Source of the DNA: Opitutales bacterium
GTDB lineage: Bacteria; Verrucomicrobiota; Verrucomicrobiia; Opitutales; UBA953
Reading direction: 5' to 3'
NCBI GenBank assembly: GCA_017440935.1
Contig: JAFSAO010000014.1
Span: forward strand, 62,001-126,000
DNA length: 64,000 nt
This document shows positions 8,461-16,653 of this stretch, one piece after another. Below the pieces are notes generated by a model. It was given only the letters and a program-made list of their open reading frames with translations, did not search any database and had not been told where the DNA came from. The stretch's first letter is position 1. Each line of letters begins with the position of its first letter. A program made the position numbers and the translations under genes.

Positions 8461-8537
8461 GGGGGTATAGCTCAGTTGGTTAGAGCGTTTGCATGACACG
8501 CAAAAGGTCGCAGATTCGACTTCTGCTACTCCCACCA
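8461..8537 (+). tRNA. tRNA-Val (GAC)
   Basis: 77 bases with encoded CCA. The acceptor GGGGGTA pairs with TACTCCC (one G-U), the anticodon loop is ATGACAC, and the T-loop is TTCGACT. First of three tRNAs in a cluster. Confidence 0.95.
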
Positions 8538-8552
8538 TTTTCTTTTTTACGT

Positions 8553-8626
8553 GCGGCTATCGTTCAGTGGTAGGACCCCACTCTTCCAAAGTGGTGACAC
8601 CAGTTCGAATCTGGTTAGCCGCACCA
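8553..8626 (+). tRNA. tRNA-Gly (TCC)
   Basis: 74 bases with encoded CCA. The acceptor GCGGCTA pairs with TAGCCGC, and the anticodon loop is CTTCCAA. 15 bases after tRNA-Val. Confidence 0.95.
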
Positions 8627-8637
8627 ATTTTTTTAGA

Positions 8638-8729
8638 GGAGAGATGGCTGAGTGGCTGAAGGCAGCGGTTTGCTAAATCGTCGTAGGTGTCACAACCTAC
8701 CGGGGGTTCGAATCCCCCTCTCTCCGCCA
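8638..8729 (+). tRNA. tRNA-Ser (GCT)
   Basis: 92 bases with encoded CCA and the long variable arm of class II tRNAs (GTAGGTGTCACAACCTAC). The acceptor GGAGAGA pairs with TCTCTCC and the anticodon loop is TTGCTAA. Confidence 0.95.
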
Positions 8730-8733
8730 CTTT

Positions 8734-8778
8734 AAACCGCCCGCAAATCCTGATAAATAAAGGGTTTGCGGGCGGTTT
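8734..8778 (+). terminator. Terminator of the tRNA cluster
   Basis: Perfect 14-bp stem AAACCGCCCGCAAA / TTTGCGGGCGGTTT with a 17-base loop, directly after the encoded CCA of tRNA-Ser. Confidence 0.88.
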
Positions 8779-8899
8779 CTGTTTTGTGTGTCACGGGGCG
8801 TTTGGGATTGTGGAGAGGTCTTATTTTTGTAAAGAGTTGTTCCTTTGCGGAAAACTTGAACATTGCAAGAACGGGCGAGAGGAGAGAAAATGCCTCCCC

Positions 8900-10378
8900 A
8901 TGTCGTTCTCCAATACGGAAGAAGAAGTTTTGCCGGCGGAATTGCCGGAAGTCGTTCCCGCCGAAGCCGCAACTGCGGACATTTCGGAGGATTCTGCGTC
9001 GTCCGTTCCCGCAGAAGATGCCGCGGAGGATCCCGTGACACGCAAAAAATTTAATCTCACGCGCAAAAACGGGCTTTCGCTTGCCATTGCGTTGGCGACG
9101 GCAACTCGCGGTGAAAACTTGCCCGCAGCAGATCTGGTTTGGGAAAATCCGCTTGCGGATTCTTTGAGTATGCGGGAACGCAAGTTGAGCGTGGCGGAGG
9201 ATCTTGGAACGCGGTTCCCGAAAACGCAGGGCGCACTGTCGCGTGCATCGGGCGTAATCGCAACCTTTAAGTGGACGGAGCAGTGGCAAAAGAGAGCCGA
9301 AAATGCTACGAAAAAACTTGCGGATGCGGCGGTCGCGCTCGGCGAAGCCTCGGCGGATTTCGCGGTGGCGACGGGGTTGATTCCTCCGGGCGGAACGGTT
9401 CGTTCAATTGCCGATTTGCAAAAATTGGTCGGTGCGTTGCTTGCGGTGCGCGGAGAAGATGCGTCGTTGGTGTTGGAGGAGACGGCAGAGGCGACGCTTG
9501 CAAGTTTGCGCGAAGCCGCGTCGTTGGCGGAGAATTGCGCACGCCACAGGTCATTGCTTTCTTTGCCGTATCCGGAAAATGCGTCTGAAAACAAATCTTT
9601 GGAAACGTGGTTAAAACTTTGGAACGAGTCTGCGTTTTCGGGGGCGTTCCCGCGTTGGATGAAGCGTCGGAAAGTGGTTTCGTCTTTGCGCAAACTGGCG
9701 GGTTGTCCGACGCAATCACCGCTTGACCCGCGCGTGGATCTCGGAAACCTGATTGCCGTTCGCGTTTGCAAAGCGGAGTTCGCGGAAAAGTTTTCGGATT
9801 TGGCAAAAGCGTTCCCGCAACTTTTACCCGGAATGGAGCCGTGCGGGGCTCTCGTCCGAATCGGCGCTTTGGAAAAGGCGCGCCGCGCCGTGGTTACGGC
9901 GTTGGAAAAACTCGAATCCGTGCCGGAAAAGCGTGAAGCGTGGGCCGTGGTTTTCGGTCGCTGGTTGCGCGGGAACGACGCTGCGTTTGCGGAATCCGGG
10001 GCCGTGGAAAAAGCATTTGAAAAAACGGGCGAAGCGCTTTCGGTTTTTGGGACGGCAAAAGCGGAGCTCGCGGAGATTTTAGGTGTGGAAATCTCTGAAA
10101 ATATCGGCGAACCACCGGAAACCGCGTCTGCGTTTGCCGAAGCGTTGCTTGCGGACAAGGCGCTTTGGCGCGACGTTTGTTCATGGAATTCTGCGGCGCT
10201 TGCCGCCGAGCGGCGCGGGATGGGCGCATTGGCGGGCGCCGTGCGCGCGGGAACGATCGACGCTTCGGATGCAAAAAAAGTGTTTGAGGCAGAGTATTGC
10301 CGCCGTTGGGCAGAAGCGGTTTTGGCGGAGGAGGGATTGCCCGCCGATGCGTGGAAATCGATGTCTGCCGAATCTTGA
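8900..10378 (+). CDS. Helicase-associated middle-domain fragment (DUF4011/DUF3320-type SF1 family), tentative
   Basis: About 492 residues from the ATG at 8900 (GGAGAG upstream). After a Glu/Ala/Pro-rich N-terminus the protein is helical. The stretches WNSAALAAERRGMGALAGAV and FEAEYCRRWAEAVLAEE near the C-terminus, and the pattern around LADAAVALGEASADFAVATG, resemble the regulatory helical region of the very large SF1 helicases of the DUF4011/DUF3320 type. No Walker motifs are present and the frame ends right after that region. It is either a decayed helicase or a free-standing regulator. The family match is from memory of the pattern and is moderate only. Confidence 0.45.
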   Translation: MSFSNTEEEVLPAELPEVVPAEAATADISEDSASSVPAEDAAEDPVTRKKFNLTRKNGLSLAIALATATRGENLPAADLVWENPLADSLSMRERKLSVAEDLGTRFPKTQGALSRASGVIATFKWTEQWQKRAENATKKLADAAVALGEASADFAVATGLIPPGGTVRSIADLQKLVGALLAVRGEDASLVLEETAEATLASLREAASLAENCARHRSLLSLPYPENASENKSLETWLKLWNESAFSGAFPRWMKRRKVVSSLRKLAGCPTQSPLDPRVDLGNLIAVRVCKAEFAEKFSDLAKAFPQLLPGMEPCGALVRIGALEKARRAVVTALEKLESVPEKREAWAVVFGRWLRGNDAAFAESGAVEKAFEKTGEALSVFGTAKAELAEILGVEISENIGEPPETASAFAEALLADKALWRDVCSWNSAALAAERRGMGALAGAVRAGTIDASDAKKVFEAEYCRRWAEAVLAEEGLPADAWKSMSAES

Positions 10379-10454
10379 GATTTTTGTTCCGAAAGATTCC
10401 GGAGCGCGTTCCCGTGAACTTATTTTGTTTGCCGCCGTGCGCCAACCTTTTGCC

Positions 10455-10483
10455 TTGCGAAAACCCCTGAAATCGGGGACACT
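10455..10483 (+). promoter_or_regulatory. Probable promoter of fabG
   Basis: TTGCGA at 10455-10460, 17 bases, GACACT at 10478-10483. A TTTTTAAC element at 10491-10498 follows, 18 bases before the fabG ATG. Confidence 0.55.
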
Positions 10484-10516
10484 TCCAACGTTTTTAACCC
10501 CTGTTAGATACTTATT

Positions 10517-11263
10517 ATGCAACTCACACATACACCGCGTGTCGCTCTCGTGACGGGAGCGGGAAGAGGAATCGGCAAGGCGATTGCCGAACAGCTGGCA
10601 GCCGACGGACACACCGTTATTTGCGTTTCTAAAAACCCGGCGTCGTGCGGGGGCGTGGCGGATGCCATTTTGGCGGCGGGCGGAAAAGCCGTTGCCAAGG
10701 CGGTGGATGTTTCGGACGGCGCGGCGGTCGCGACGGCGTGTGAAGAAATTTTGAAAGAATACGGATGCGTTGATATTCTCGTGAACAACGCGGGAATTAC
10801 GAAGGACGGTCTGATGATGCGTATGAGCGAAGATGATTGGTCCGACGTGATTTCGACAAACCTTTCCAGCGCGTTTTTCTGGATTAAAGGGCTGATGCGC
10901 CCGATGACGAAAAAACGTTGGGGTCGCATCATCAATATTTCGTCGGTTGTCGGCGTTCAGGGCAATGCGGGGCAGGCAAACTACGCTTCTGCAAAGGCGG
11001 GAATGATCGGTTTGACGAAATCCCTCGCCAAGGAATTTTCCACACGCAATATCACGGTCAATGCCGTGGCTCCGGGTTTCATTACGACGGATATGACGGC
11101 GGTGCTTCCCGAAGAAGTCCAGCAGAAGATTAAAAGCGTGATTCCGTTGGCGCGTTTCGGCGCTCCCGAAGATATCGCTTCAACGGTCGATTTCCTCTGT
11201 TCCGAAAACGCCGGATACATTACCGGACAGGTTTTTTCGGTTGACGGCGGAATGGCGATGTAA
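10517..11263 (+). CDS. fabG: 3-oxoacyl-[acyl-carrier-protein] reductase
   Basis: 248 residues of the short-chain dehydrogenase fold. The NADPH-binding TGAGRGIG is at 13-20, NNAGIT at about 92, and the catalytic Ser (INISSV), Tyr and Lys (NYASAKAG) follow in order. It reduces beta-ketoacyl-ACP in each round of fatty acid elongation. It leads a fabG-acpP-fabF cluster with gaps of about 100 and 56 bases. It has no Shine-Dalgarno; TTTTTAAC lies 18 bases upstream of the ATG. No CGGGAACG occurs inside the gene. Confidence 0.96.
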   Translation: MQLTHTPRVALVTGAGRGIGKAIAEQLAADGHTVICVSKNPASCGGVADAILAAGGKAVAKAVDVSDGAAVATACEEILKEYGCVDILVNNAGITKDGLMMRMSEDDWSDVISTNLSSAFFWIKGLMRPMTKKRWGRIINISSVVGVQGNAGQANYASAKAGMIGLTKSLAKEFSTRNITVNAVAPGFITTDMTAVLPEEVQQKIKSVIPLARFGAPEDIASTVDFLCSENAGYITGQVFSVDGGMAM

Positions 11264-11364
11264 GACAATCCGCACCGATGTTTCGGGGCAACGATTAACA
11301 AGTTATCCGAACCCGTTCTTTTTACCAAAACCCATTTTTCTAACAACCAATAATCCAAATTATT

Positions 11365-11628
11365 ATGTCAGATCAAACAATCGAACAACGCGTTAAGGCA
11401 ATCATCGTCGAACAGCTCGGCGTTACGGAAGACCAACTCACGCCGGAAGCCTCTTTCATGGGCGACCTCGGTGCTGACTCGCTCGACACGGTTGAGCTCG
11501 TTATGGCTTTCGAAGAAGCGTTCAAGGACGAAATCAAGGGCGAAATCCCGGAATCCGATTCCGAAAAGCTCAAGACCGTCGGCGACGTTATTAAATACAT
11601 CGAAGAAAAGAAAGCTGCTGCGAACTAA
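11365..11628 (+). CDS. acpP: Acyl carrier protein
   Basis: 87 residues, acidic, with the phosphopantetheine attachment motif [12 protein letters not shown] (Ser at about 40). It carries growing acyl chains for fatty acid and lipid synthesis. The tail [10 protein letters not shown] is a few residues longer than in E. coli (78). Codon use is strongly biased, as expected of high expression, and the gene has no CGGGAACG copy. The leader lacks a Shine-Dalgarno and has TAAC ending 20 bases before the ATG. Confidence 0.97.
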   Translation: MSDQTIEQRVKAIIVEQLGVTEDQLTPEASFMGDLGADSLDTVELVMAFEEAFKDEIKGEIPESDSEKLKTVGDVIKYIEEKKAAAN

Positions 11629-11684
11629 GTTCGTAGCGGAAACGCTTTTCGCCCAATCCTTTTAACACCAACCTCCAGTTCCAA

Positions 11685-12932
11685 GTGCAAAACGAATCGA
11701 AGACACCGAGAGTCGTCGTCACCGGGATTGGCGTCATTTCCCCTGTCGGGAACGATAAACAAACTTTCTGGGACGCACTCGTATCCGGAAAGTGCGGTAT
11801 CGGGAACGTGACGCGTTTCGACGTGACGGACTATGCGTGCAAGGTTGCCGGGGAAGTTAAAGACTTTTCCGTCGACGGTTACATGGATCCGAAAGAAGCC
11901 AAGCGCAACGACCTTTACGCCCGCTACGCCGTAGTCGCGGCAATGAAGGCGATGGAAGATGCCGGGCTGAAAGTCGGGGACGTTGAGCCGAGCCGTATCG
12001 GTTGCATCATCGGTTCGGGCATCGGAGGCATGGAAACGATTGAAACGCAGTCGCAGGCTCTTTTTGAAAAAGGGCCGCGCCGCGTTTCTCCGTTTATGAT
12101 TCCCGCGCTCATTTCTAATATGGCGGCGGGCTTGGTCGGTATTCTCTGCAAGGCAAAAGCCGTCAATTACAGCACGGTCAGCGCTTGTGCCTCGGGCTCT
12201 CATGCGCTGGGCGAAGCACTTCGCCACATGCGCCACGGGGATGCCGATGTCATGATTGCCGGAGGAGCGGAAGCCGCCATTACCCGTCTCGGCTTTGCCG
12301 GGTTCGGAAATATGAAGGCGCTGTCGACAAATCCCGATCCTGCGACGGCTTGCCGTCCGTTTGATGCGGAGCGCGACGGGTTTATCATGGGCGAAGGCGC
12401 CGGTATTCTCATCCTCGAAACCTACGAACACGCAGTCGCCCGCGGTGCCCGTATTTATGCGGAATTCGCCGGCTACGGCGCTTCCTGCGACGCGTATCAC
12501 ATCACGTCTCCGGATCCGGACGGCGAAGGTCTTGCCATTTGCTTCAAACAGGCGATTGACGACGCCGGTCTCACTCCGGAAGATGTGGACTACATCAATG
12601 CACACGGCACGTCTACGCCGCTCAACGACAAGTTTGAGACAGCGGCGATTAAACGTGTTTTCGGCGATCATGCCAAGAAACTCGCCGTGAGCTCGACCAA
12701 GTCGATGACCGGACACTTGCTCGGTGCCGCCGGCGGTGTTGAGGCAGCCGCAACGGTGCTCGCTCTCGCCAACGGTATCATTCCGCCGACGATTAACTAC
12801 CGCACGCCGGATCCGGTCTGCGATTTGGACATCGTCCCGAATGAAGCGCGCAAGGCGGATATCAAGGTAGGTATCAGCGACAACCTCGGATTCGGTGGAC
12901 ACAACGCCGCACTCGTGTTCAAGAAAATCTGA
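11685..12932 (+). CDS. fabF: 3-oxoacyl-[acyl-carrier-protein] synthase II
   Basis: 415 residues of the condensing-enzyme fold. The active-site Cys lies in STVSACASGSHA (about 167) and the two His residues lie in NAHGTSTPLND and TKSMTGHLLGAAGG. It condenses malonyl-ACP with acyl-ACP. The start is a GTG at 11685 (MQNESKTPRVVVTGIG), with TTTTAAC ending 18 bases upstream and no Shine-Dalgarno. Two CGGGAACG copies occur, both in the first 130 bases. Confidence 0.96.
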   Translation: MQNESKTPRVVVTGIGVISPVGNDKQTFWDALVSGKCGIGNVTRFDVTDYACKVAGEVKDFSVDGYMDPKEAKRNDLYARYAVVAAMKAMEDAGLKVGDVEPSRIGCIIGSGIGGMETIETQSQALFEKGPRRVSPFMIPALISNMAAGLVGILCKAKAVNYSTVSACASGSHALGEALRHMRHGDADVMIAGGAEAAITRLGFAGFGNMKALSTNPDPATACRPFDAERDGFIMGEGAGILILETYEHAVARGARIYAEFAGYGASCDAYHITSPDPDGEGLAICFKQAIDDAGLTPEDVDYINAHGTSTPLNDKFETAAIKRVFGDHAKKLAVSSTKSMTGHLLGAAGGVEAAATVLALANGIIPPTINYRTPDPVCDLDIVPNEARKADIKVGISDNLGFGGHNAALVFKKI

Positions 12933-12944
12933 TGCACGTTTTGC

Positions 12945-12980
12945 AAAAAAGACGGAAGCGTTCCCGCTTCCGCCTTTTTT
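12945..12980 (+). terminator. Terminator after fabF
   Basis: GACGGAAGCG / CGCTTCCGCC hairpin between A and T runs. The loop and right arm contain a CGTTCCCG copy. Confidence 0.85.
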
Positions 12981-13013
12981 GTATACGCTTTTCTCTCATT
13001 TCCTCCTCGCACA

Positions 13014-13658
13014 ATGAAAAAGCTTTTTAACAAACTTATCGGGAAAGACGATCGGTTTTTCCGCCTTCTGGAATCCGCCGCCGAAGAAGCGCACAATTCC
13101 GCGCTGATTTTGGAAAAACTTTACGAAGAAGCCGGCGGAACTTCCGGATTTGAAAAAACGCTCGAGGCTCTGAATATTTCACGAAAAAAGGAAAAAAAAC
13201 TCGTTCTTGTTATTTCCGAGCGGCTTTGCACGACGTTTTCGACGCCGATTGACCGTGAGGACATTGAAGCGCTTGCCAACGCGCTTTCCCGCGTTCCGAA
13301 AGGAACGTATAAAATCGGCGAACGTCTTTCCATTTGTCCGGAACAATTCGCATCCGATATCATCAAAAAACAAATCTCCATGCTAACCCGTGCGACGGAA
13401 ATCGTCGTCCGCATGACGGGAACGCTCCGTGCGATTAAGGATGTGGAGCTGATTCAAGATGACTACGAACTCGTGCAAACGATTGAGGGCGATGCGGATC
13501 GCCTCATGGTTTGCCTGTTGCGGGATTTGTATCAGGGGAACGTTTCCGCGAAAGAAGTCATTATCCTCAAAGATATGTATGAACTTCTTGAAGCAACGAT
13601 TGACCATTGTCGGGATGCGGCGAAGGTTGTTTTTCAGGTCGCGCTGAAGTATTCGTAA
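13014..13658 (+). CDS. DUF47 family phosphate-transport accessory protein (PhoU-like)
   Basis: 214 residues, all-helical, starting MKKLFNKLIGKDDRFFRLLE, with the typical late motif KDMYELLEATIDHCRDAAKV. DUF47 proteins are cytoplasmic partners that act on Pit phosphate transporters, and the pit gene lies 81 bases downstream, which supports the call. A hairpin built on CGGGAACG sits between the two genes. There is no strong Shine-Dalgarno (CTCCTC before the ATG). Confidence 0.9.
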   Translation: MKKLFNKLIGKDDRFFRLLESAAEEAHNSALILEKLYEEAGGTSGFEKTLEALNISRKKEKKLVLVISERLCTTFSTPIDREDIEALANALSRVPKGTYKIGERLSICPEQFASDIIKKQISMLTRATEIVVRMTGTLRAIKDVELIQDDYELVQTIEGDADRLMVCLLRDLYQGNVSAKEVIILKDMYELLEATIDHCRDAAKVVFQVALKYS

Positions 13659-13675
13659 AAATTACGGAGAATAAA

Positions 13676-13713
13676 ACGGGAACGGAAATTCCTGAAATTT
13701 TCTTCGTTCCCGT
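13676..13713 (+). promoter_or_regulatory. Intercistronic hairpin between the DUF47 gene and pit
   Basis: ACGGGAACG at 13676-13684 and CGTTCCCGT at 13705-13713 form a 9-bp inverted pair with a second small repeat (GGAAATTCC) in the loop. There is no T-tract directly behind it, so it may tune expression of pit or stabilise mRNA rather than terminate. Confidence 0.6.
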
Positions 13714-13739
13714 GTGTTCATTCCTGATTTTTTATTTCC

Positions 13740-14867
13740 ATGACAATTTTCCTCATCGTTTTGTTTGCCGCGTTGGTGTTTGAATACATCAACGGTTTTC
13801 ACGATTCGGCAAATGCAATTGCGACATCGATTTCAACGAAGGCGCTCACGCCGCGCACGGCAATTATGCTCGCCGCCGTGATGAATTTGCTCGGTGCGCT
13901 TTGGGGGACGGCGGTCGCGAAAACGATTTCCGAAGGCTTAGTCGATGCGATAGCCGTTAATATGCACGTTATCGCGGCGGCGTTGATGTCCGGCATTACC
14001 TGGAATCTGATTACCTGGTGGTTCGGAATTCCGTCCAGTTCTTCGCACACGCTTATCGGATCGCTCTGCGGGAGCGCTCTCGCGAAGACCACGGAGGCGG
14101 ATTTTCCGGCGATTGCTGCGGCGGCAAATCACGCGCTTCCCGCCGGATATTTGCCGGGAGATATCGATTGGAGCGTGCTGTTCTGGTCGATTGATAACGG
14201 GACAAAAGGGCTTTGGCCGAAACTCGTTATGCCGATGCTCCTTGCTCCCGTTCTCGGATTCTTTTTCGGAATGTTGGTGATGTTTTTGTTTTTCATCATC
14301 TTTCGCAATCGAAAGCCGGCAATGGTGCAATACGTTTTCCGGAAACTCCAAATCATCTCCGCCGCGGGGATGGGTTTTGCGCACGGGACTTCCGATGCAC
14401 AAAAAACGATGGGGATTATCACGCTCGCGCTTGTGGCGGGAACGACGTCCGGGGCTTTTGTCAGTAATCCGGAGTGGCTCGGTTTTCTCAATCTTGCCGA
14501 GGGGGCTGACGTTCCCGTGTGGGTAAAAATCCTCTGCGCAATCGTCATGGCGGCGGGAACGGCAGGCGGCGGCTACCGTATTATCCGAACGATGGGGCAC
14601 AAAATGACGAAACTCCTGCCCGTAAACGGCTTTGCCGCCGAACTGACTTCCGCGACGGTGCTTATCGGAACGTCCCAGCTCGGAATGCCTGTTTCCACGA
14701 CGCACGTCGTATCGTCGTCAATCATGGGGGTCGGTGTCGCCAAAGATGTGCGCCGCGTAAATTTTTCGACGATTACGCGTATTCTTTGGGCGTGGACGCT
14801 TACGCTTCCCGTTTCCATGTTTCTCGGCTACGGAATCTATAATGCAATCGTTTGGCTGCTTCCGTGA
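13740..14867 (+). CDS. pit: Inorganic phosphate transporter, PiT family
   Basis: 375 residues, about ten membrane segments, with the two inverted PiT signatures: GFHDSANAIATSISTKALTP near residue 20 and GMGFAHGTSDAQKTMGI at about 210. It couples phosphate (as metal-phosphate) uptake to a proton or Na+ gradient in the inner membrane. The repeat SSSHTLIGSLCG and VSTTHVVSSSIMG segments are also family hallmarks. It is preceded by its DUF47 partner. Confidence 0.94.
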   Translation: MTIFLIVLFAALVFEYINGFHDSANAIATSISTKALTPRTAIMLAAVMNLLGALWGTAVAKTISEGLVDAIAVNMHVIAAALMSGITWNLITWWFGIPSSSSHTLIGSLCGSALAKTTEADFPAIAAAANHALPAGYLPGDIDWSVLFWSIDNGTKGLWPKLVMPMLLAPVLGFFFGMLVMFLFFIIFRNRKPAMVQYVFRKLQIISAAGMGFAHGTSDAQKTMGIITLALVAGTTSGAFVSNPEWLGFLNLAEGADVPVWVKILCAIVMAAGTAGGGYRIIRTMGHKMTKLLPVNGFAAELTSATVLIGTSQLGMPVSTTHVVSSSIMGVGVAKDVRRVNFSTITRILWAWTLTLPVSMFLGYGIYNAIVWLLP

Positions 14868-14874
14868 AATTTTG

Positions 14875-14903
14875 TTGCACAGCCCGGGCGGGAACGCTAA
14901 ACT
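14875..14903 (+). promoter_or_regulatory. Promoter of tRNA-Gly(CCC)
   Basis: TTGCAC at 14875-14880, a 17-base spacer that itself contains GCGGGAACG, and TAAACT at 14898-14903. Confidence 0.7.
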
Positions 14904-14921
14904 CGTCTCTTGAATTTTATC

Positions 14922-14996
14922 GCGTTTGTCGTATAACGGCTATTATGTGACCTTCCCAAGGTTGAGACGAGGGTTCGACTCCCTCCAGACGCACCA
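14922..14996 (+). tRNA. tRNA-Gly (CCC), integration target
   Basis: 75 bases with encoded CCA. The acceptor GCGTTTG pairs with CAGACGC (one G-U), the anticodon loop is TTCCCAA, and the T-loop is TTCGACT. Its 3' end from 14969 is repeated at 19281-19323, so this tRNA is the attachment site of the downstream island and remains intact. Confidence 0.95.
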
Positions 14997-15012
14997 CTTT
15001 AAAAAGCCCGCA
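14969..15012 (+). repeat. attL of the tRNA-Gly island
   Basis: The last 28 bases of tRNA-Gly plus 16 bases beyond it match 19281-19323. Bases 14982-15012 are identical to 19293-19323 over 31 positions. The remaining 12 bases (GAGGGTTCGACT) match across a single-base gap. The right-hand part also forms the first arm of the tRNA terminator. Confidence 0.88.
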
Positions 15013-15101
15013 TAAATAAAAGGATTGCGGGCTTTTTCGTGCCTTTTGCAGTCTCTCGAAAACGTCAGAAGACGCCTAAAAACGCCTATTTCTTGCAGAG
15101 A

Positions 15102-15121
15102 TTTTTGCTATTTTTTTGCTA
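15102..15121 (+). promoter_or_regulatory. Candidate integrase arm sites, left end
   Basis: TTTTTGCTA occurs at 15102-15110 and again at 15113-15121, an 11-bp period. The matching pair at the right end is at 19227-19246. Confidence 0.45.
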
Positions 15122-15778
15122 TGGCTTAAAACGTTGCCAATTCCTTTATTTATCTGAGTTTCAGCGCACCAATGCGCGAAATTTTGGTAAGTGAAATTTG
15201 CGCCGTTTTTGCTAATGGATTTTAAGGGGCGTTTAGAAGGTTTTCGACGCAAAGGCTTGTTAAGAAATCGCGATAAATAAAGGGATTACTTAGGAGAGAC
15301 TTAAGGAGTGAGCTGGATTTCTCTTAGGGAATCTCTTCGGAAATATGCAACAAAAAGGTCGATTTTTCGTTTATAATTGCCCCTCTTGTTCGGGCTTGGA
15401 GGTTCCTTCGTCTTTAAAAGGACAGTCTTTGAGGGTAGGAAGAGAGTTGGAACGGTTAACTCTCATGCCCTCCAAGGCTGATATTTCCTAGGATTGTTTA
15501 ATATTTCCCTCCTAAAATGAGAGTATGAGAGTTGAAAAGTGAAAAAAAATAAAAAAGATTATTAAGAGAGGATTAAGAAATTAAGAAAAGAAGGCGTTCC
15601 TACTCTCACACTCTCATTTGGAAGTTTTTTGGGGGCTCCTTAACTTTAAGGGAGAGGGGCAGTTGCCTACTCCTTCCCTAATAATGCCAGACGGACAAGC
15701 GGCGCAAGCGAACTAAACATCCAACTAGACGGGCCCATAATCGTACAAAACACCCGCTAAAATCGCTTGAAATAGGGC
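15122..15778. other. A+T-rich non-coding stretch with inverted 8-bp tandem repeats
   Basis: I find no supported gene in these 650 bases. ATGAGAGT occurs twice in tandem at 15517-15532, and its complement occurs twice in tandem (ACTCTCAC, ACTCTCAT) at 15602-15617, with another single copy AACTCTCAT at 15458. Such an arrangement suggests protein-binding iterons or a long-loop hairpin. There are no CGGGAACG copies. Confidence 0.6.
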
Positions 15779-15809
15779 TTGACTCTTCTCGGGGGGGGGG
15801 GGGCAAAAT
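15779..15809 (+). promoter_or_regulatory. Promoter with a 13-G tract in the spacer (PEP-CTERM gene 1)
   Basis: TTGACT at 15779-15784, 19 bases that end in thirteen consecutive Gs (15791-15803), then CAAAAT at 15804-15809. It has the same spacing and layout as the promoters at 16710, 52933 and 61258, where the tract is T. A start near 15816 would give a short leader to the ATG at 15835. Confidence 0.6.
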
Positions 15810-15834
15810 GAAGCGAAGATACAAGCAAGTAACA

Positions 15835-16620
15835 ATGAAGAAGTATATTGTCATATCGGTATTACCGTTTGTCGGATTAACGAATCTCTGCGCAGCTGTT
15901 TATACATGGACGGGGGATGCAGGAGATGGACTTTGGGGGACCTCGGCGAACTGGGATTTGGATAACGGATATTATCCGCAGTCGGGTTCTGACACGGCTG
16001 TTATCGGAGAGAATGCAGGAACGATTGTTTGGTCAGCGGGACAAAATTATTTCGGGGCGACTCATGAGATTACGCTCGAAAAGAACTCTGAAATACTTTG
16101 TCAATTGGGCGGAGGAACGGGCGATTTGTATTTCGATATACTGAATCTTTACGGAACTTTCTCTGCAGAGGGAACCAATGCTTTGGGATTTCAGCGTGAT
16201 TTTACCGTAAATTTCGGAAATATTACGGAATCATCATCAGGCTTATTAGATTTCAGCGGATTCACGGGGCTGTTGTGGGTAAACAACCACACTGTAACTG
16301 TGACAGCAAATGCAAGCGTAAAGGGCTCCGGCGAGATTGAGCTAGTTAAGCTTGCCGGAAGCCTTGCCGGAGGAGCCGTTACGTTTGGTACAGAGGATAT
16401 TAGAGTTTTAGATTCGAATGGGAATCCTCTTGTGTTGAACACAGACGCTTCATCCACTGAAGATTTGGCAATGGGCGAGTATGCGCTTGTTTCGTCTGCC
16501 GCAGGAAATGGAGGAGTAAAGATTCTTTACGCAGCTCCGGTCCCCGAACCCTCGGCGTTTGGTATGCTTGCGGGGCTTGGTGCTCTTGCACTCGTGGCTT
16601 CGCGTCGCCGCCGCAAATAA
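15835..16620 (+). CDS. PEP-CTERM sorted surface protein 1 (autotransporter-type repeat)
   Basis: About 261 residues from ATG 15835; the ATG at 15808 overlaps the predicted -10 and is rejected. A signal peptide (MKKYIVISVLPFVGLTNLCA) is followed by YTWTGDAGDGLWGTSANWDL, which resembles the W-x-G-x-G repeats of autotransporter passengers. It ends with VPEPSAFGMLAG, a hydrophobic segment and RRRRK, the PEP-CTERM signal cut by exosortase (gene not in the window). The predicted location is the cell surface or extracellular matrix. The body is A+T-richer than the core genes and lacks CGGGAACG, while the C-terminal signal is nearly identical to that of the other three PEP-CTERM proteins here. Confidence 0.85.
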   Translation: MKKYIVISVLPFVGLTNLCAAVYTWTGDAGDGLWGTSANWDLDNGYYPQSGSDTAVIGENAGTIVWSAGQNYFGATHEITLEKNSEILCQLGGGTGDLYFDILNLYGTFSAEGTNALGFQRDFTVNFGNITESSSGLLDFSGFTGLLWVNNHTVTVTANASVKGSGEIELVKLAGSLAGGAVTFGTEDIRVLDSNGNPLVLNTDASSTEDLAMGEYALVSSAAGNGGVKILYAAPVPEPSAFGMLAGLGALALVASRRRRK

Positions 16621-16653
16621 TTTCAGTGATATATTAATTCATATATAGATTGG

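Noticed and set aside
15808-15834. ATG at 15808 as start of PEP-CTERM gene 1
   Set aside because: It overlaps the predicted -10 element, and the signal peptide starts cleanly at 15835.
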